Source: CAZSLC01 sp964607675
GTDB lineage: Bacteria; Bacteroidota; Bacteroidia; Bacteroidales; UBA932
Direction of reading: 5' to 3'
NCBI GenBank assembly: GCA_964607675.1
Contig: CAZSLC010000005.1
Location: forward strand, 1 to 64,000
Length of the DNA: 64,000 nucleotides
The position numbers and the translations under genes were made by a program. Positions 42,250 through 51,248 of the stretch are shown here, piece after piece. A model generated the notes under the pieces. It had not been told where the DNA came from. It made no database searches and was given only the letters and a program-made list of their open reading frames with translations. How positions within the stretch are numbered: position 1 is the stretch's first letter; each line of letters begins with the position of its first letter.

Positions 42250-43572
42250 ATGAAAAAAATTACCTTACTATTGTTTGTTGCCGTCTCATTCGTGGCTTCA
42301 TCATCACTATTTGCTCAAGGAAGATATGGTGCAGATAGTGCAGAATGCATAAAGTACCTCTCTTTTTACCAAGAGTATGTTAAACAAGGAAATCTAAAAG
42401 ATGCTGCTCCTTTATGGCGCAAAGCAATTAAATATTGCCCACCGCAAGCTAGTCAGAATATGTTGTTAGATGGTATGAAGATATTAAGAAAAGATATAGA
42501 GGTGAATGCTAATAACCCAAGTAGAAAGAAAGAATTAATTGACTCTTTGATGATGTTGCATGACATGAGAGTTGCTTCATATCCTAGGTATGCACCACAA
42601 GCTACTAATAACAAAGCTCTCGATATGATTAATTATATGTCACCTAACGATAAAGAGGATGTTTTTAAAATGATAGGAGAGGCAATGGATATTGCAAAGC
42701 AAAAAACCTCTATTGTTGTTACAGTTATGTATATGAATTATGCATGTGATCTGTATAAAGAGAATAAATTAAATGCTGAACAAGTGATGAATGCTTTCAC
42801 TAAATCATCTTCTACTCTTGATTGCATATGTGAAGCTAAACCTAATTCACAAGCAGATCAAGCGAAGAAGGATATTGAGAATATATTTATTCAAAGTGGA
42901 GTTGCAAGCTGTGAAAATTTGATTTCACTTTTCACTCCCCGTTATGAGAGCAATAAAGAGAATAAAGATGTACTCTCAAACATGGTTGCAATGTTATCAG
43001 CGTCTCAATGTTTTGATGCAGATATATTCGTTAAATCAGTAGAGTCTCTTCACAAGTTGGATCCAAGCCACGGCTCTTCATATATTCTATATAAATTATA
43101 CTCTTCTAGGGAAGAAAATGATAAAGCATCTCAATATTTAATAGATGCGATTGAAAATGAACAATCTAATATGCAGCAAGATGCGGATTATGCATTTGAG
43201 TTGGCTACTTTCCTTTTCAAAAAAACAGAGAAGAAAGCTGATGCAGTAAATTATGCGAAGAAAGCCGCTGAGCTTTCAGAGGCGTATAAAGGAAAAGCAT
43301 ATTTCTTAATAGGTTCAATTTGGGGATCACTCAAATGTGGTGGCAATGAAATTGATGTAAGAGCACCCTATTGGATTGCGGTAGATTATTTAGTAAAAGC
43401 TAAAAATACTGACCCCTCTTTGGCAGAAGACGCAAATAAACTGATAAATAGTTATCGTTCTTATTTCCCACTTCAAGCTGATGCATTCATGTATGATGTT
43501 TTAGATGGTGCTACCTTCACTGTTTCATGTGCTGGGATGAGGGAATCAACAATTGTTAGAACTCAGAAATAA
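42250..43572 (+). CDS. Secreted tetratricopeptide-like repeat protein
   Basis: Predicted periplasmic protein of 440 residues with signal MKKITLLLFVAVSFVASSSLFAQ. It is nearly all helical with TPR-like helix pairs, for example LSFYQEYVKQGNLKDAAPLWRKAI (~34-58) and ADYAFELATFLFKKTEKKADAVNYAKKAAELSEAYKG (~313-349). The role is probably scaffolding or protein interaction in envelope assembly, inferred from its place between an OMP and lptC. It ends one base before the lptC start. Confidence 0.78.
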   Translation: MKKITLLLFVAVSFVASSSLFAQGRYGADSAECIKYLSFYQEYVKQGNLKDAAPLWRKAIKYCPPQASQNMLLDGMKILRKDIEVNANNPSRKKELIDSLMMLHDMRVASYPRYAPQATNNKALDMINYMSPNDKEDVFKMIGEAMDIAKQKTSIVVTVMYMNYACDLYKENKLNAEQVMNAFTKSSSTLDCICEAKPNSQADQAKKDIENIFIQSGVASCENLISLFTPRYESNKENKDVLSNMVAMLSASQCFDADIFVKSVESLHKLDPSHGSSYILYKLYSSREENDKASQYLIDAIENEQSNMQQDADYAFELATFLFKKTEKKADAVNYAKKAAELSEAYKGKAYFLIGSIWGSLKCGGNEIDVRAPYWIAVDYLVKAKNTDPSLAEDANKLINSYRSYFPLQADAFMYDVLDGATFTVSCAGMRESTIVRTQK

Positions 43573-43573
43573 A

Positions 43574-44206
43574 ATGTGCGGTATTGACCGTAATACATCC
43601 TTAAGAATGGTAGCAATTATTGCAATATTTGCTACCATTGCTGTTTCTTGTAAAAATAAAATCCAGGAGATAGCAGTGGATAACATTAAAAATTCTCCAA
43701 CGCAGCAGGTTGACAGCATGCTTGCCGTTCAAACAAAAAACGGGAGGATGGAGATGAGAATGTTTGCACCTACCATGCAAAGATATACTGTATCAAAAGA
43801 TTCTTCGTACGAATATTTCCCGACAGGTTTATATGTGTATGGATATAACTCTGATGGCTTACTTGAAACAGAAATTACTTCAAAAGAGGCAAAGCACACA
43901 TTATATAGTAAAAATGAAGAGTGGTCTGCTTTCGGAGAAGTAGTAATTAAGAATTATATCAAAGGGGAGAAGGTTGAGACTGACACGCTATATTGGGATA
44001 GAGAGAATAAAAGAATATTTACAGATTGTTATGTAAAACTTAGTTCTCCTCAAGGGATGTTACAAGGATATGGTCTTGAGTCTGATGAAATGGCTAGAAA
44101 TGCAGTATTATTGAGACCTTTTGATAGTTATGTAGTAAATAAGGACACTACTAATGTTAATTATGTTGATTCGGCTAATTTTATTGGTCCTTTTTATAAG
44201 AGATAA
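43574..44206 (+). CDS. lptC: LPS export protein LptC
   Basis: Part of the bridge that carries lipopolysaccharide from the inner membrane to LptA. 210 residues from ATG 43574. The hydrophobic N-terminus ends in a lipobox-like IAVSC (Cys26), so it may be a lipoprotein instead of a TM-anchored protein, which is common in Bacteroidota. The LptC beta fold is seen in MFAPTMQRYTVSKDSSYEYFPTGLYVYGYNSDG, LLETEITSKEAKH, and DTLYWDRENKRIFTDCYVKL. It begins one base after the TPR gene. Confidence 0.88.
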   Translation: MCGIDRNTSLRMVAIIAIFATIAVSCKNKIQEIAVDNIKNSPTQQVDSMLAVQTKNGRMEMRMFAPTMQRYTVSKDSSYEYFPTGLYVYGYNSDGLLETEITSKEAKHTLYSKNEEWSAFGEVVIKNYIKGEKVETDTLYWDRENKRIFTDCYVKLSSPQGMLQGYGLESDEMARNAVLLRPFDSYVVNKDTTNVNYVDSANFIGPFYKR

Positions 44207-44269
44207 AAATAAAATTACTATCTTCGCACCCTATTTGGAAAATGAAAAATAACCTATAATTAATTCAAA

Positions 44270-46360
44270 ATGGCAGTTTTAGAGAAAATACGTGTAAAGC
44301 TTGGTATTTTTATTACCGTGATTATTGCAGTTGCACTATTATCGTTTATAATTGATCCAAGCACATTGGAGATGACTTGGAGAAATTTATCATCAAAATA
44401 TGATGTTGGCGAAATAAATGGTAATTCAATTAGATATGAAGAATATCAACAAAAAGTTGATTATTACACCAACATTTATACACTTACAAGTGGAAATCAA
44501 TCTGTATCAGAGGAGGCTTTAGAGACAATTTATGCTTCAGCTTGGCAAGATCTTGAGAGTGAATTCTTAATGATCCCAACCATAAAAAAGGGAGGAATTA
44601 ATGTAGGAACTGAGGAACTTCTCGACCTTAGCCAAGGAAAAGAGTTATCTCCTATCATTGCGCAAGAGCCTTCATTTAGAGATGAGACTGGGAAATTTAG
44701 CAGAAATATGCTTCTACAGTTTATTAAAGCTATCCCTCAAGATCAAACAGGCAGACTAGAAACATACTGGAATTTCCTTGAACAAAATATGGAAAGACAA
44801 CAATATTTCACAAAATATGCTTCATTGTTGACACGTAGTAACATTGCTACCCCTGTAGAGATCAGAAGGAACGTTCAAGAGAATAATGAAGTTAGTGATG
44901 TTGACTTTCTTATGGTACCATTTGGTTTTTCACAAGACACAACAATTAAAATTTCAAACAAAGAAATTGAAACATACTACAATGAACATAAGGATATGTT
45001 TAAACAAAATGCCTCAAGGGATGTTGAGTTTGTAGTATATGAAGTAGTCCCATCTGAAAAAGATTTTGAACTTGTTGAAAATGCGATCAATAAAGTATAT
45101 AACGATTTTATTACTACAGAGAACCTAAAAAATTTCCTTGCTCACAACTCGGATAAGCAATTTTCTAACTATTATTACAAACAAGGTGAGCTTTCAAATG
45201 AATACCCAGAATTGGATGAGTTTGCTTTTGCAAATAAGGTAAATGATGTATTACCGATTTTTAAAAAAGATAATTCATTTGTTGCCGCGAAAATTGTAGA
45301 TATTAAGATGTTACCAGATTCAATATTTGTTCAACACATTCTTCTTCCTGTAGATCAAGATAAAAAAGCTGATAGTTTATTAGCAGTGTTGAAAAATGGA
45401 GCTGATTTCTCTTCAATTGCCAGAGAATACTCTCTTGACAAAAATCCAAATGTTCAAAACGTTGGTGATTTAGGTTGGTTGACACAATCAGTTATGTTGC
45501 CAGGTATGGAAAGTTTAGTAGATGCACAAATCAACAAATACCAAAAATTATCAACACAATTCGGTCTTCATATCGTTAAAGTAACGCAAAAGACTAAACC
45601 TAATAAAAAAGTTCAACTTGCTGTCTTAAGTAAAGAAGTAGTTTCTGGAAAAGAGGCATTCCAAAGTTTCTATTCAAAAGCTAATGAATTGGCATCGAAG
45701 AGTGAGGGGAAAATTGAAAATTTCAATAAAATAGTAGAAGAGGAGAAGTTGCCTGTAGTTCCTGCATTCAATGTTATACAAGGTGCTAAAAAACTTTCAA
45801 AATATGAGCACACTAAAGAAATATCTCGTTGGATTTATGAATCAAAAGAGGGTGATGTTTCACCTATCATAACAGTTGACAACAAGTATTTCTTTGTAGT
45901 TGCCTTGAAAAAGGTAAGAGAAGAAGGTTACGCAACTGTAAATGAGTCGTATGATATTATTAAAAATGCTGTTATGTTTGAAAAGAAGGGAGAGAAAATA
46001 CTGAAAGAAGTTACAGAGAAAGTAGCTAATTTGTCAACTTTGGAACAAATGGCAGAGGCCTTAAATACAACAGTAACATCCAAAAATGACATCTCTTTCG
46101 GTTCAGTTTCTTCAAGATCTTTTGATCCAATACTTGTTGGAGCGGTATCTTCAGCAGAAATTGGAAAAGTCTCTAAACCGATCTTAGGTAATGTAGGTAT
46201 TTATATTTATAGAGTTAATAACAGAGAAGTTGGATCTTTCTATACAGAAGATGATGCAAAATTGAGGGGACAACAAATATCCAACTATCAAATTAATATG
46301 ATCCCTACTGTTCTCAATGAAATAGGTAAAGTTAAAGACAATAGAGCTAAATTCTTCTAA
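44270..46360 (+). CDS. ppiD: Peptidyl-prolyl isomerase, PpiD/SurA-like
   Basis: Periplasmic folding factor anchored in the inner membrane. 696 residues: one N-terminal TM (~10-28, GIFITVIIAVALLSFII), a SurA_N-type chaperone region (~45-230), and a parvulin domain (~345-440) with VQHILLPVDQDKKADSLLAVLKNGADFSSIAREYSLD and GDLGWLTQSVMLPGME. A second rotamase-like part follows (~470-600). Last gene of the coaX-OMP-TPR-lptC-ppiD series, 63 bases after lptC, and followed by a strong terminator. The CBS-domain hemolysin-like gene often found between lptC and ppiD in relatives is absent. Confidence 0.9.
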   Translation: MAVLEKIRVKLGIFITVIIAVALLSFIIDPSTLEMTWRNLSSKYDVGEINGNSIRYEEYQQKVDYYTNIYTLTSGNQSVSEEALETIYASAWQDLESEFLMIPTIKKGGINVGTEELLDLSQGKELSPIIAQEPSFRDETGKFSRNMLLQFIKAIPQDQTGRLETYWNFLEQNMERQQYFTKYASLLTRSNIATPVEIRRNVQENNEVSDVDFLMVPFGFSQDTTIKISNKEIETYYNEHKDMFKQNASRDVEFVVYEVVPSEKDFELVENAINKVYNDFITTENLKNFLAHNSDKQFSNYYYKQGELSNEYPELDEFAFANKVNDVLPIFKKDNSFVAAKIVDIKMLPDSIFVQHILLPVDQDKKADSLLAVLKNGADFSSIAREYSLDKNPNVQNVGDLGWLTQSVMLPGMESLVDAQINKYQKLSTQFGLHIVKVTQKTKPNKKVQLAVLSKEVVSGKEAFQSFYSKANELASKSEGKIENFNKIVEEEKLPVVPAFNVIQGAKKLSKYEHTKEISRWIYESKEGDVSPIITVDNKYFFVVALKKVREEGYATVNESYDIIKNAVMFEKKGEKILKEVTEKVANLSTLEQMAEALNTTVTSKNDISFGSVSSRSFDPILVGAVSSAEIGKVSKPILGNVGIYIYRVNNREVGSFYTEDDAKLRGQQISNYQINMIPTVLNEIGKVKDNRAKFF

Positions 46361-46382
46361 ATGAAGAACTCATAATGATACT

Positions 46383-46420
46383 AATAAAAATGGTGGCTTA
46401 TTTAAGTCACCATTTTTATT
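46383..46420. terminator. Bidirectional terminator, ppiD / SGNH lipoprotein gene
   Basis: A 16-base arm containing AAAATGGTGGCT (to 46398) pairs with AGTCACCATTTT (from 46405) around a 6-base loop, with one G-T pair. A-rich on the left and T-rich on the right, it serves both convergent genes. Confidence 0.85.
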
Positions 46421-46435
46421 ATATAAATTTCATAA

Positions 46436-47821
46436 TTATTGTTGAGCAACTCTTATCATTATATCTTTTCTCCATATATCATATGCTTTTTGATTGAGGT
46501 GGATACCGTCAAAAGTATAAACACTACTTAGATCCCCATTATTGTCAATTAACTCAGAATCGAGACTAATATATTCATATCCAATTGATATATTACTTGA
46601 AAGAGAATCATTTAGCTCCCTTACTTTGACATTTCTACCAATATAATACTTAGAAATTGGGTTGAGAGGAATAGAGCTGAATACAAAAAGTTTGCATTTT
46701 GGAAGTGAACCCTTCAAAGAAGTCAAAACATTCTTATATGCATTCCACACCTCCATAACTGAAGAGTTCTCATTGTTAATAAAATTATTAACACCAGCGA
46801 GCATAAAAATATATGATGGTTTTTCATCAATAACATCGTCTAATCTCAAATACATATCCATAACTTCATCTCCACTTATTCCTTTGTTGATAATTTCATA
46901 TTTTTTGAATTTGAGCTGTTCTTCCCAAAAGCAATTGTTGTTAAGACTATTTCCAAACATTATTACATCTTTATGGGAATTTGGAATAGATCTAAAAATA
47001 GATAATCTCGCTTTATAATGAGCTGAATGACCTTCATATTTAGAATTGTACAAAGTGTGATAAAACCTCAGTAATTCATTCTGAGAGTTGTATTTTACTT
47101 CACTTAAAAGTGGATCGTTTGATATACTATTATGTGCTTTAAGCCCTATTTTTTTTGATAATATTTTGGCAATTACTTCATATCCAGCACCATTGATTCT
47201 TACTCCATCAAATGAATAGTAGTTAGAGATATAGCCAGTACTATCACTTAATGAAGAGGTAATATCAATAAATCTTCTCTTGAATTTCTTCTTTAATAAA
47301 GTGTTAATCAGTGATACAGAGTCTTTATAGGATATTTTATCAGATGAAAGATCTTTCAAAGCAAGATCGGGAATAAGGCTGGTCACGTAAAATTTTGTTT
47401 CATTTGAAAAGTGTTCCCCTCTTTCAACAATTTCAATTATTCTATTCAATATCTCTTTCGTTGATTTTCCCTTTTTTAGGTCAAATACCCCAGTAGAAAT
47501 AAAAATTGATTTGGGCGATTGTTTTGCAATTGTATCTATTCTGAAAAGTGTACATTCAGTCCCTTCAAGGGCGATACCTCGATTCTTAACATTTGAAGAA
47601 TTATAAAATAAATTCCATATACCTCTGTCGAAGATATCGTCACCTAATAGAACTATATCTTTTTTAGTAATTGGAAAAGAGTTGTACTGGTCAACTTTCT
47701 CTTGAAAATAGGTAATTTGACCGTGCAGTGTTGGGTAAGGAATCTCCTTAAATTGTTTCTTTGGTGCGCAACTGCTCACCAGTAAGAAGCTTAAAAAAAG
47801 CGATAAAATAAATCTATACAT
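46436..47821 (-). CDS. Lipoprotein with two SGNH (GDSL) hydrolase domains
   Basis: Predicted lipoprotein of 461 residues (lipobox VSSC, Cys18) built from two SGNH domains. The second (about 285-461) looks active: block I MFGNSL with Ser292, block II GISGD (Gly315), block III GVNN (343-346), block V FDGIHL with Asp438 and His441. The first (about 53-225) keeps the fold but has GDDI (60-63) where the nucleophile Ser should be and FDGVRIN (204-210) with Arg208 where the His should be, so it is probably inactive. The substrate is unknown; acyl esters of envelope glycans are a plausible guess. It overlaps ychF by eight bases. Confidence 0.82.
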   Translation of the reverse strand: MYRFILSLFLSFLLVSSCAPKKQFKEIPYPTLHGQITYFQEKVDQYNSFPITKKDIVLLGDDIFDRGIWNLFYNSSNVKNRGIALEGTECTLFRIDTIAKQSPKSIFISTGVFDLKKGKSTKEILNRIIEIVERGEHFSNETKFYVTSLIPDLALKDLSSDKISYKDSVSLINTLLKKKFKRRFIDITSSLSDSTGYISNYYSFDGVRINGAGYEVIAKILSKKIGLKAHNSISNDPLLSEVKYNSQNELLRFYHTLYNSKYEGHSAHYKARLSIFRSIPNSHKDVIMFGNSLNNNCFWEEQLKFKKYEIINKGISGDEVMDMYLRLDDVIDEKPSYIFMLAGVNNFINNENSSVMEVWNAYKNVLTSLKGSLPKCKLFVFSSIPLNPISKYYIGRNVKVRELNDSLSSNISIGYEYISLDSELIDNNGDLSSVYTFDGIHLNQKAYDIWRKDIMIRVAQQ

Positions 47822-48917
47822 TAAATAAAAAGTGCATTATATCTCCATCTTGAACGACATAATCCTTTCCTTCAATGCCAAGTTTACCAGCGGCTCTACA
47901 AGCAGCTTCGGAGCCTAGTGATATGTAGTCCTCATATTTTATCACTTCTGCCCGAATGAAACCTTTTTCAAAATCGGTATGAATGACGCCAGCAGCACGT
48001 GGAGCCTTGTCCCCTTTATTGATGGTCCAAGCCCTTACTTCAGGCTCACCAGCGGTAAAATAAGTTTGAAGGTTAAGCAAGGAGTAAGCTGATTGAATAA
48101 GACGTACTACTCCTGAGTTTTCAAGTCCAATCTCTTGAAGGAACATTTGTCTCTCTTCAAAATCGTCAAGTTCTGCAATCTCTGATTCAATTTTTGCTGC
48201 GATCACCAATATCTCAGCCTCTTCTTCTTTCACCGCTTCTCTTACTTCATCTACATATTTGTTCCCTTTGGCAGCAGAGGCCTCATCGACATTGCAGACA
48301 TACATCACTGGTTTATTAGTGAGAAGGTAAAGTTCTTTCGACAATTTTAGGTCATCAGCATTGTCAAAAGTGACTGTTCGCGCAGATTTCCCCTGTAGTA
48401 GCACTTCTTTATATCTTAAGAGGATATCTGCCATCTTTTTAGCAACCTTATCACCTCCAGTTTGAGCCTGCTTCTGAACCTTTGAGAGTCTGTTTTCCAC
48501 AGTTTCGAGGTCTTTGATTTGGAGCTCCATATCAATTATCTCTTTGTCCCTTACTGGATCTACACTACCATCGACATGGACAATATTGGGATCATCAAAA
48601 CAACGGAGAATATGAAGGATAGCATCAGTTTCCCTAATATTAGCCAAAAATTGGTTGCCAAGGCCTTCCCCTTTGCTTGCCCCCTTTACAAGCCCTGCTA
48701 TATCCACTATTTCCACAGTGGCAGGAATTACCTTTTTAGGTTTAACAAGTCTCTCCAGAACATTCAATCTCTCATCTGGAACAGTTGTAGAACCAATATT
48801 TGGTTCGATAGTACAGAAAGGAAAATTTGCAGCCTGAGCCTTCCCAGAGCTGATACAATTAAAGAGAGTTGATTTCCCAACATTAGGGAGACCAACTATA
48901 CCACAACGAAGTGCCAT
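47814..48917 (-). CDS. ychF: Redox-regulated ATPase YchF (Obg family)
   Basis: Ribosome-binding Obg-family P-loop NTPase that prefers ATP. 367 residues from ATG 48917 (MALRCGIVGLPNVGKSTLFN), chosen over a non-ATG codon at 48938. G1 is GLPNVGKST (8-16), G2/switch region AANFPFCTIEPN, G3 DIAGLVKGASKGEGLGN. The nucleotide-specificity motif reads NVDEAS rather than NKxD, as in YchF proteins. The C-terminal TGS domain includes LQTYFTAGEPEVRAWTI and ends VQDGDIMHFLFNV. A divergent promoter pair lies upstream. Confidence 0.96.
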   Translation of the reverse strand: MALRCGIVGLPNVGKSTLFNCISSGKAQAANFPFCTIEPNIGSTTVPDERLNVLERLVKPKKVIPATVEIVDIAGLVKGASKGEGLGNQFLANIRETDAILHILRCFDDPNIVHVDGSVDPVRDKEIIDMELQIKDLETVENRLSKVQKQAQTGGDKVAKKMADILLRYKEVLLQGKSARTVTFDNADDLKLSKELYLLTNKPVMYVCNVDEASAAKGNKYVDEVREAVKEEEAEILVIAAKIESEIAELDDFEERQMFLQEIGLENSGVVRLIQSAYSLLNLQTYFTAGEPEVRAWTINKGDKAPRAAGVIHTDFEKGFIRAEVIKYEDYISLGSEAACRAAGKLGIEGKDYVVQDGDIMHFLFNV

Positions 48918-48937
48918 AATTCTTATAAAAATTTGCA

Positions 48938-48945
48938 CAAAAGTA
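48938..48945 (-). promoter_or_regulatory. Promoter -7 box for ychF
   Basis: TACTTTTG on the minus strand, 20 bases before ATG 48917. It is one base from the opposite-strand box of the exonuclease-family gene. Confidence 0.5.
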
Positions 48946-48946
48946 G

Positions 48947-48954
48947 TAATTTTG
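48947..48954 (+). promoter_or_regulatory. Promoter -7 box for exonuclease-family gene
   Basis: TAATTTTG ending four bases before ATG 48959, predicting a leaderless transcript. Confidence 0.5.
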
Positions 48955-48958
48955 AGGG

Positions 48959-49921
48959 ATGAAAACTATTTTTATAACCCTGATTTGTCTGTTTCTTACC
49001 TCTTCACTGGCAGATGCAAGGGATACTACACTTGTGATGTTTTGGAATGTGGAGAATTACTTTGATCCATTTGATGACGAAATGAAGAATGATGAGGATT
49101 TTACCCCAGAAGGGAAATATCATTGGACATGGGGGAGGTTTAGGACAAAACGTAACGCAATAGCCAAAACAATCATCTCTACCAAAGATAAATATGGAGA
49201 TTATCCAGTGATTGTAGGGATGGCAGAGGTTGAAAGTAGCCTTGCGTTGAGGGAGTTGACGGAAAAGACACCTTTGGCCAAATTGGGGTACAATTTTATT
49301 CACAGAGAATCCCCTGATGCAAGGGGAATAGACGTAGCAATGCTCTACAGAGAGGATTATTTTAATCCATTAAAGATTCAATCTATTACTTTCTCACTTC
49401 CTAACTTCAGAACAACCAGAAATATTTTATATGTAAAAGGTATTCTGAATAATGATACTACACATATCTTTATAAACCATTGGCCATCAAAGTTGGGAGG
49501 GGAGGAGGCATCTATGCCATCGAGAATGGCTGCTTCGTTGGCAATGAGCAGCTATGCAGATTCGTTATTAAAACACAACCCAGATGCAAATATCATAATA
49601 ACAGGGGATTTCAATGACTATCCTGACTCAGAACCAGTCAATGAATTATGTAAAGTAGGACTAAAGAATCTATCCCTTCCACTCCAAAAAGAAAAAAAAG
49701 GGACATTGCGTTACAAAGGAAATTGGGAATTGATAGACCAATTCATGGTATCTTCCAAACTATTTAATCAGAAGATGGAAATAGTTCTTATTAAGGAACT
49801 ATTAATGTATGATGACAAATATTTAGGACTCACACCCCACAGAACGTACTTGGGACCAAGATACCAAGGAGGTGTCAGTGATCACCTTCCTATAATGCTT
49901 ATAATTGAAAAAAATCATTAA
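48959..49921 (+). CDS. Secreted endonuclease/exonuclease/phosphatase family protein
   Basis: Predicted exported hydrolase of 320 residues with signal peptide MKTIFITLICLFLTSSLADA. The EEP fold is seen in VMFWNVENYFDPFDDE (Asn/Glu metal site), VGMAEVESSLALRELT (catalytic Glu), HRESPDARGIDVAMLYR, INHWPSK (His), ITGDFNDYP (Asp/Asn) and the final GGVSDHLPIMLIIE (Asp-His pair). All key residues are present, so it should be active as a nuclease or phosphodiesterase. The substrate is unknown. It is followed 22 bases later by thyA and folA, which may share its transcript. Confidence 0.88.
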   Translation: MKTIFITLICLFLTSSLADARDTTLVMFWNVENYFDPFDDEMKNDEDFTPEGKYHWTWGRFRTKRNAIAKTIISTKDKYGDYPVIVGMAEVESSLALRELTEKTPLAKLGYNFIHRESPDARGIDVAMLYREDYFNPLKIQSITFSLPNFRTTRNILYVKGILNNDTTHIFINHWPSKLGGEEASMPSRMAASLAMSSYADSLLKHNPDANIIITGDFNDYPDSEPVNELCKVGLKNLSLPLQKEKKGTLRYKGNWELIDQFMVSSKLFNQKMEIVLIKELLMYDDKYLGLTPHRTYLGPRYQGGVSDHLPIMLIIEKNH

Positions 49922-49943
49922 ATTTGTCAGAAAGAAAATCATC

Positions 49944-50738
49944 ATGCGACAATATTTAGATCTTCTTCAGACAATCCTCAGAGATGGAGTTGAAAAGAAC
50001 GATAGAACAAACACAGGAACAAAATCGATTTTCGGTTACCAAATGAGATTTCATCTCGATGATGGATTTCCTCTATTAACGACAAAAAAAGTTCACCTCA
50101 AGTCAATTATCTACGAACTACTATGGTTTTTAAAAGGGGATACAAATATAAAATATCTCAATGAGCATGGTGTCTCAATATGGGATGAGTGGGCAGATGA
50201 AAATGGGAACCTTGGACCAGTATATGGTCATCAATGGAGATCTTGGCCAGCCCCTAATGGTGATCACATAGACCAAATTTCCAATATAATAGACTCTTTA
50301 AAAAATAACCCTGATTCCAGAAGACATATTGTTTCAGCTTGGAACGTGGCGGAGGTTGACAAAATGAAACTTCCTCCATGTCACTCTCTTTTTCAGTTTT
50401 ATGTCGGGAATGGGAGACTTTCTTGTCAATTGTACCAAAGAAGTGCAGATGTTTTTTTAGGAGTTCCTTTCAATATCGCCTCTTATTCACTATTAACGAT
50501 GATGGTTGCTCAAGTGTGCGGATACAAATTAGGAGACTTTGTCCATACATTTGGAGATGCTCATATATACAACAATCACGTTGAACAAGTAAAAGAACAA
50601 CTAGGAAGAGATCCACGCTCTCTTCCTAGTATGAAAATCAACCCTTCAAAAGATAATATTTTTAGTTTTGACTATGAAGATTTCTCCCTTGAAGGTTATA
50701 ATCCATATCCATCTATTAAAGCACCAGTAGCAGTATAA
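49944..50738 (+). CDS. thyA: Thymidylate synthase
   Basis: Makes dTMP from dUMP with methylene-tetrahydrofolate. 264 residues from ATG 49944, the same length as E. coli ThyA; the longer open frame from 49905 adds 13 unlike residues. The catalytic cysteine is Cys146 in LPPCHSLFQF. Other marks are RTNTGTKSIFGYQMRF, LWFLKGDTNIKYL, YQRSADVFLGVPFNIASYSLL and FGDAHIYNNHVEQ. It is followed by folA after nine bases, the standard pair because ThyA produces the dihydrofolate that FolA reduces. Confidence 0.98.
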   Translation: MRQYLDLLQTILRDGVEKNDRTNTGTKSIFGYQMRFHLDDGFPLLTTKKVHLKSIIYELLWFLKGDTNIKYLNEHGVSIWDEWADENGNLGPVYGHQWRSWPAPNGDHIDQISNIIDSLKNNPDSRRHIVSAWNVAEVDKMKLPPCHSLFQFYVGNGRLSCQLYQRSADVFLGVPFNIASYSLLTMMVAQVCGYKLGDFVHTFGDAHIYNNHVEQVKEQLGRDPRSLPSMKINPSKDNIFSFDYEDFSLEGYNPYPSIKAPVAV

Positions 50739-50747
50739 ACAACAATT

Positions 50748-51242
50748 ATGATATCAATTATTGTAGCAGTAGCAAAAAACAATGCAATAGGAAAGGACAA
50801 TAGACTCCTTTGGCATTTATCAGAAGACTTAAAATATTTTAAAAAAACAACATTAGGACATTGTGTCGTAATGGGTTATAATACGTTTCTATCGGTAAAT
50901 AGCAGACCTTTTCCCAACAGAAGGAACATAATTGTTAATAATGCAATCGAAGATGGTGTACATAATGGTATAGAAAGCTATTCTACACTTGAAAAAGCAT
51001 TAAAAGCGGCAACTGAGGACGATGAGGAGGCTTTTGTAATAGGTGGAGGGATGCTTTATAGAACTTCTCTCCCTTTTGCTGACAAATTGTACATTACGGA
51101 AGTTGATAAGGTAGTTGAAGATGCGGATACATATTTCCCTATAATCGACCTATCTATATGGAAAGAAACAAGTAGAAGCGAACAAATGGTTGATGAAAAA
51201 AGTGGACTTAAATTTACATTTGTAACTTATGTAAGAAAATAA
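50748..51242 (+). CDS. folA: Dihydrofolate reductase
   Basis: NADPH-dependent reduction of dihydrofolate. 164 residues. Conserved parts are ISIIVAVAKNNAIGKDNRLLWHLSEDLKYFK (N-terminal strand with the Met20-like loop and the acidic residue), VVMGYNTFLSV, PFPNRRNIIV, FVIGGGMLYRTSLPFADKLYITEV. Directly downstream of thyA in the same unit, and six bases before the NSS transporter. Confidence 0.96.
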   Translation: MISIIVAVAKNNAIGKDNRLLWHLSEDLKYFKKTTLGHCVVMGYNTFLSVNSRPFPNRRNIIVNNAIEDGVHNGIESYSTLEKALKAATEDDEEAFVIGGGMLYRTSLPFADKLYITEVDKVVEDADTYFPIIDLSIWKETSRSEQMVDEKSGLKFTFVTYVRK

Positions 51243-51248
51243 GATAAA

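Noticed and set aside
46436..47821. Two separate SGNH genes fused by an error
   Set aside because: One continuous frame with a single lipobox and a natural linker; the loss of catalytic residues in the first half indicates an old duplication, not a sequencing error.
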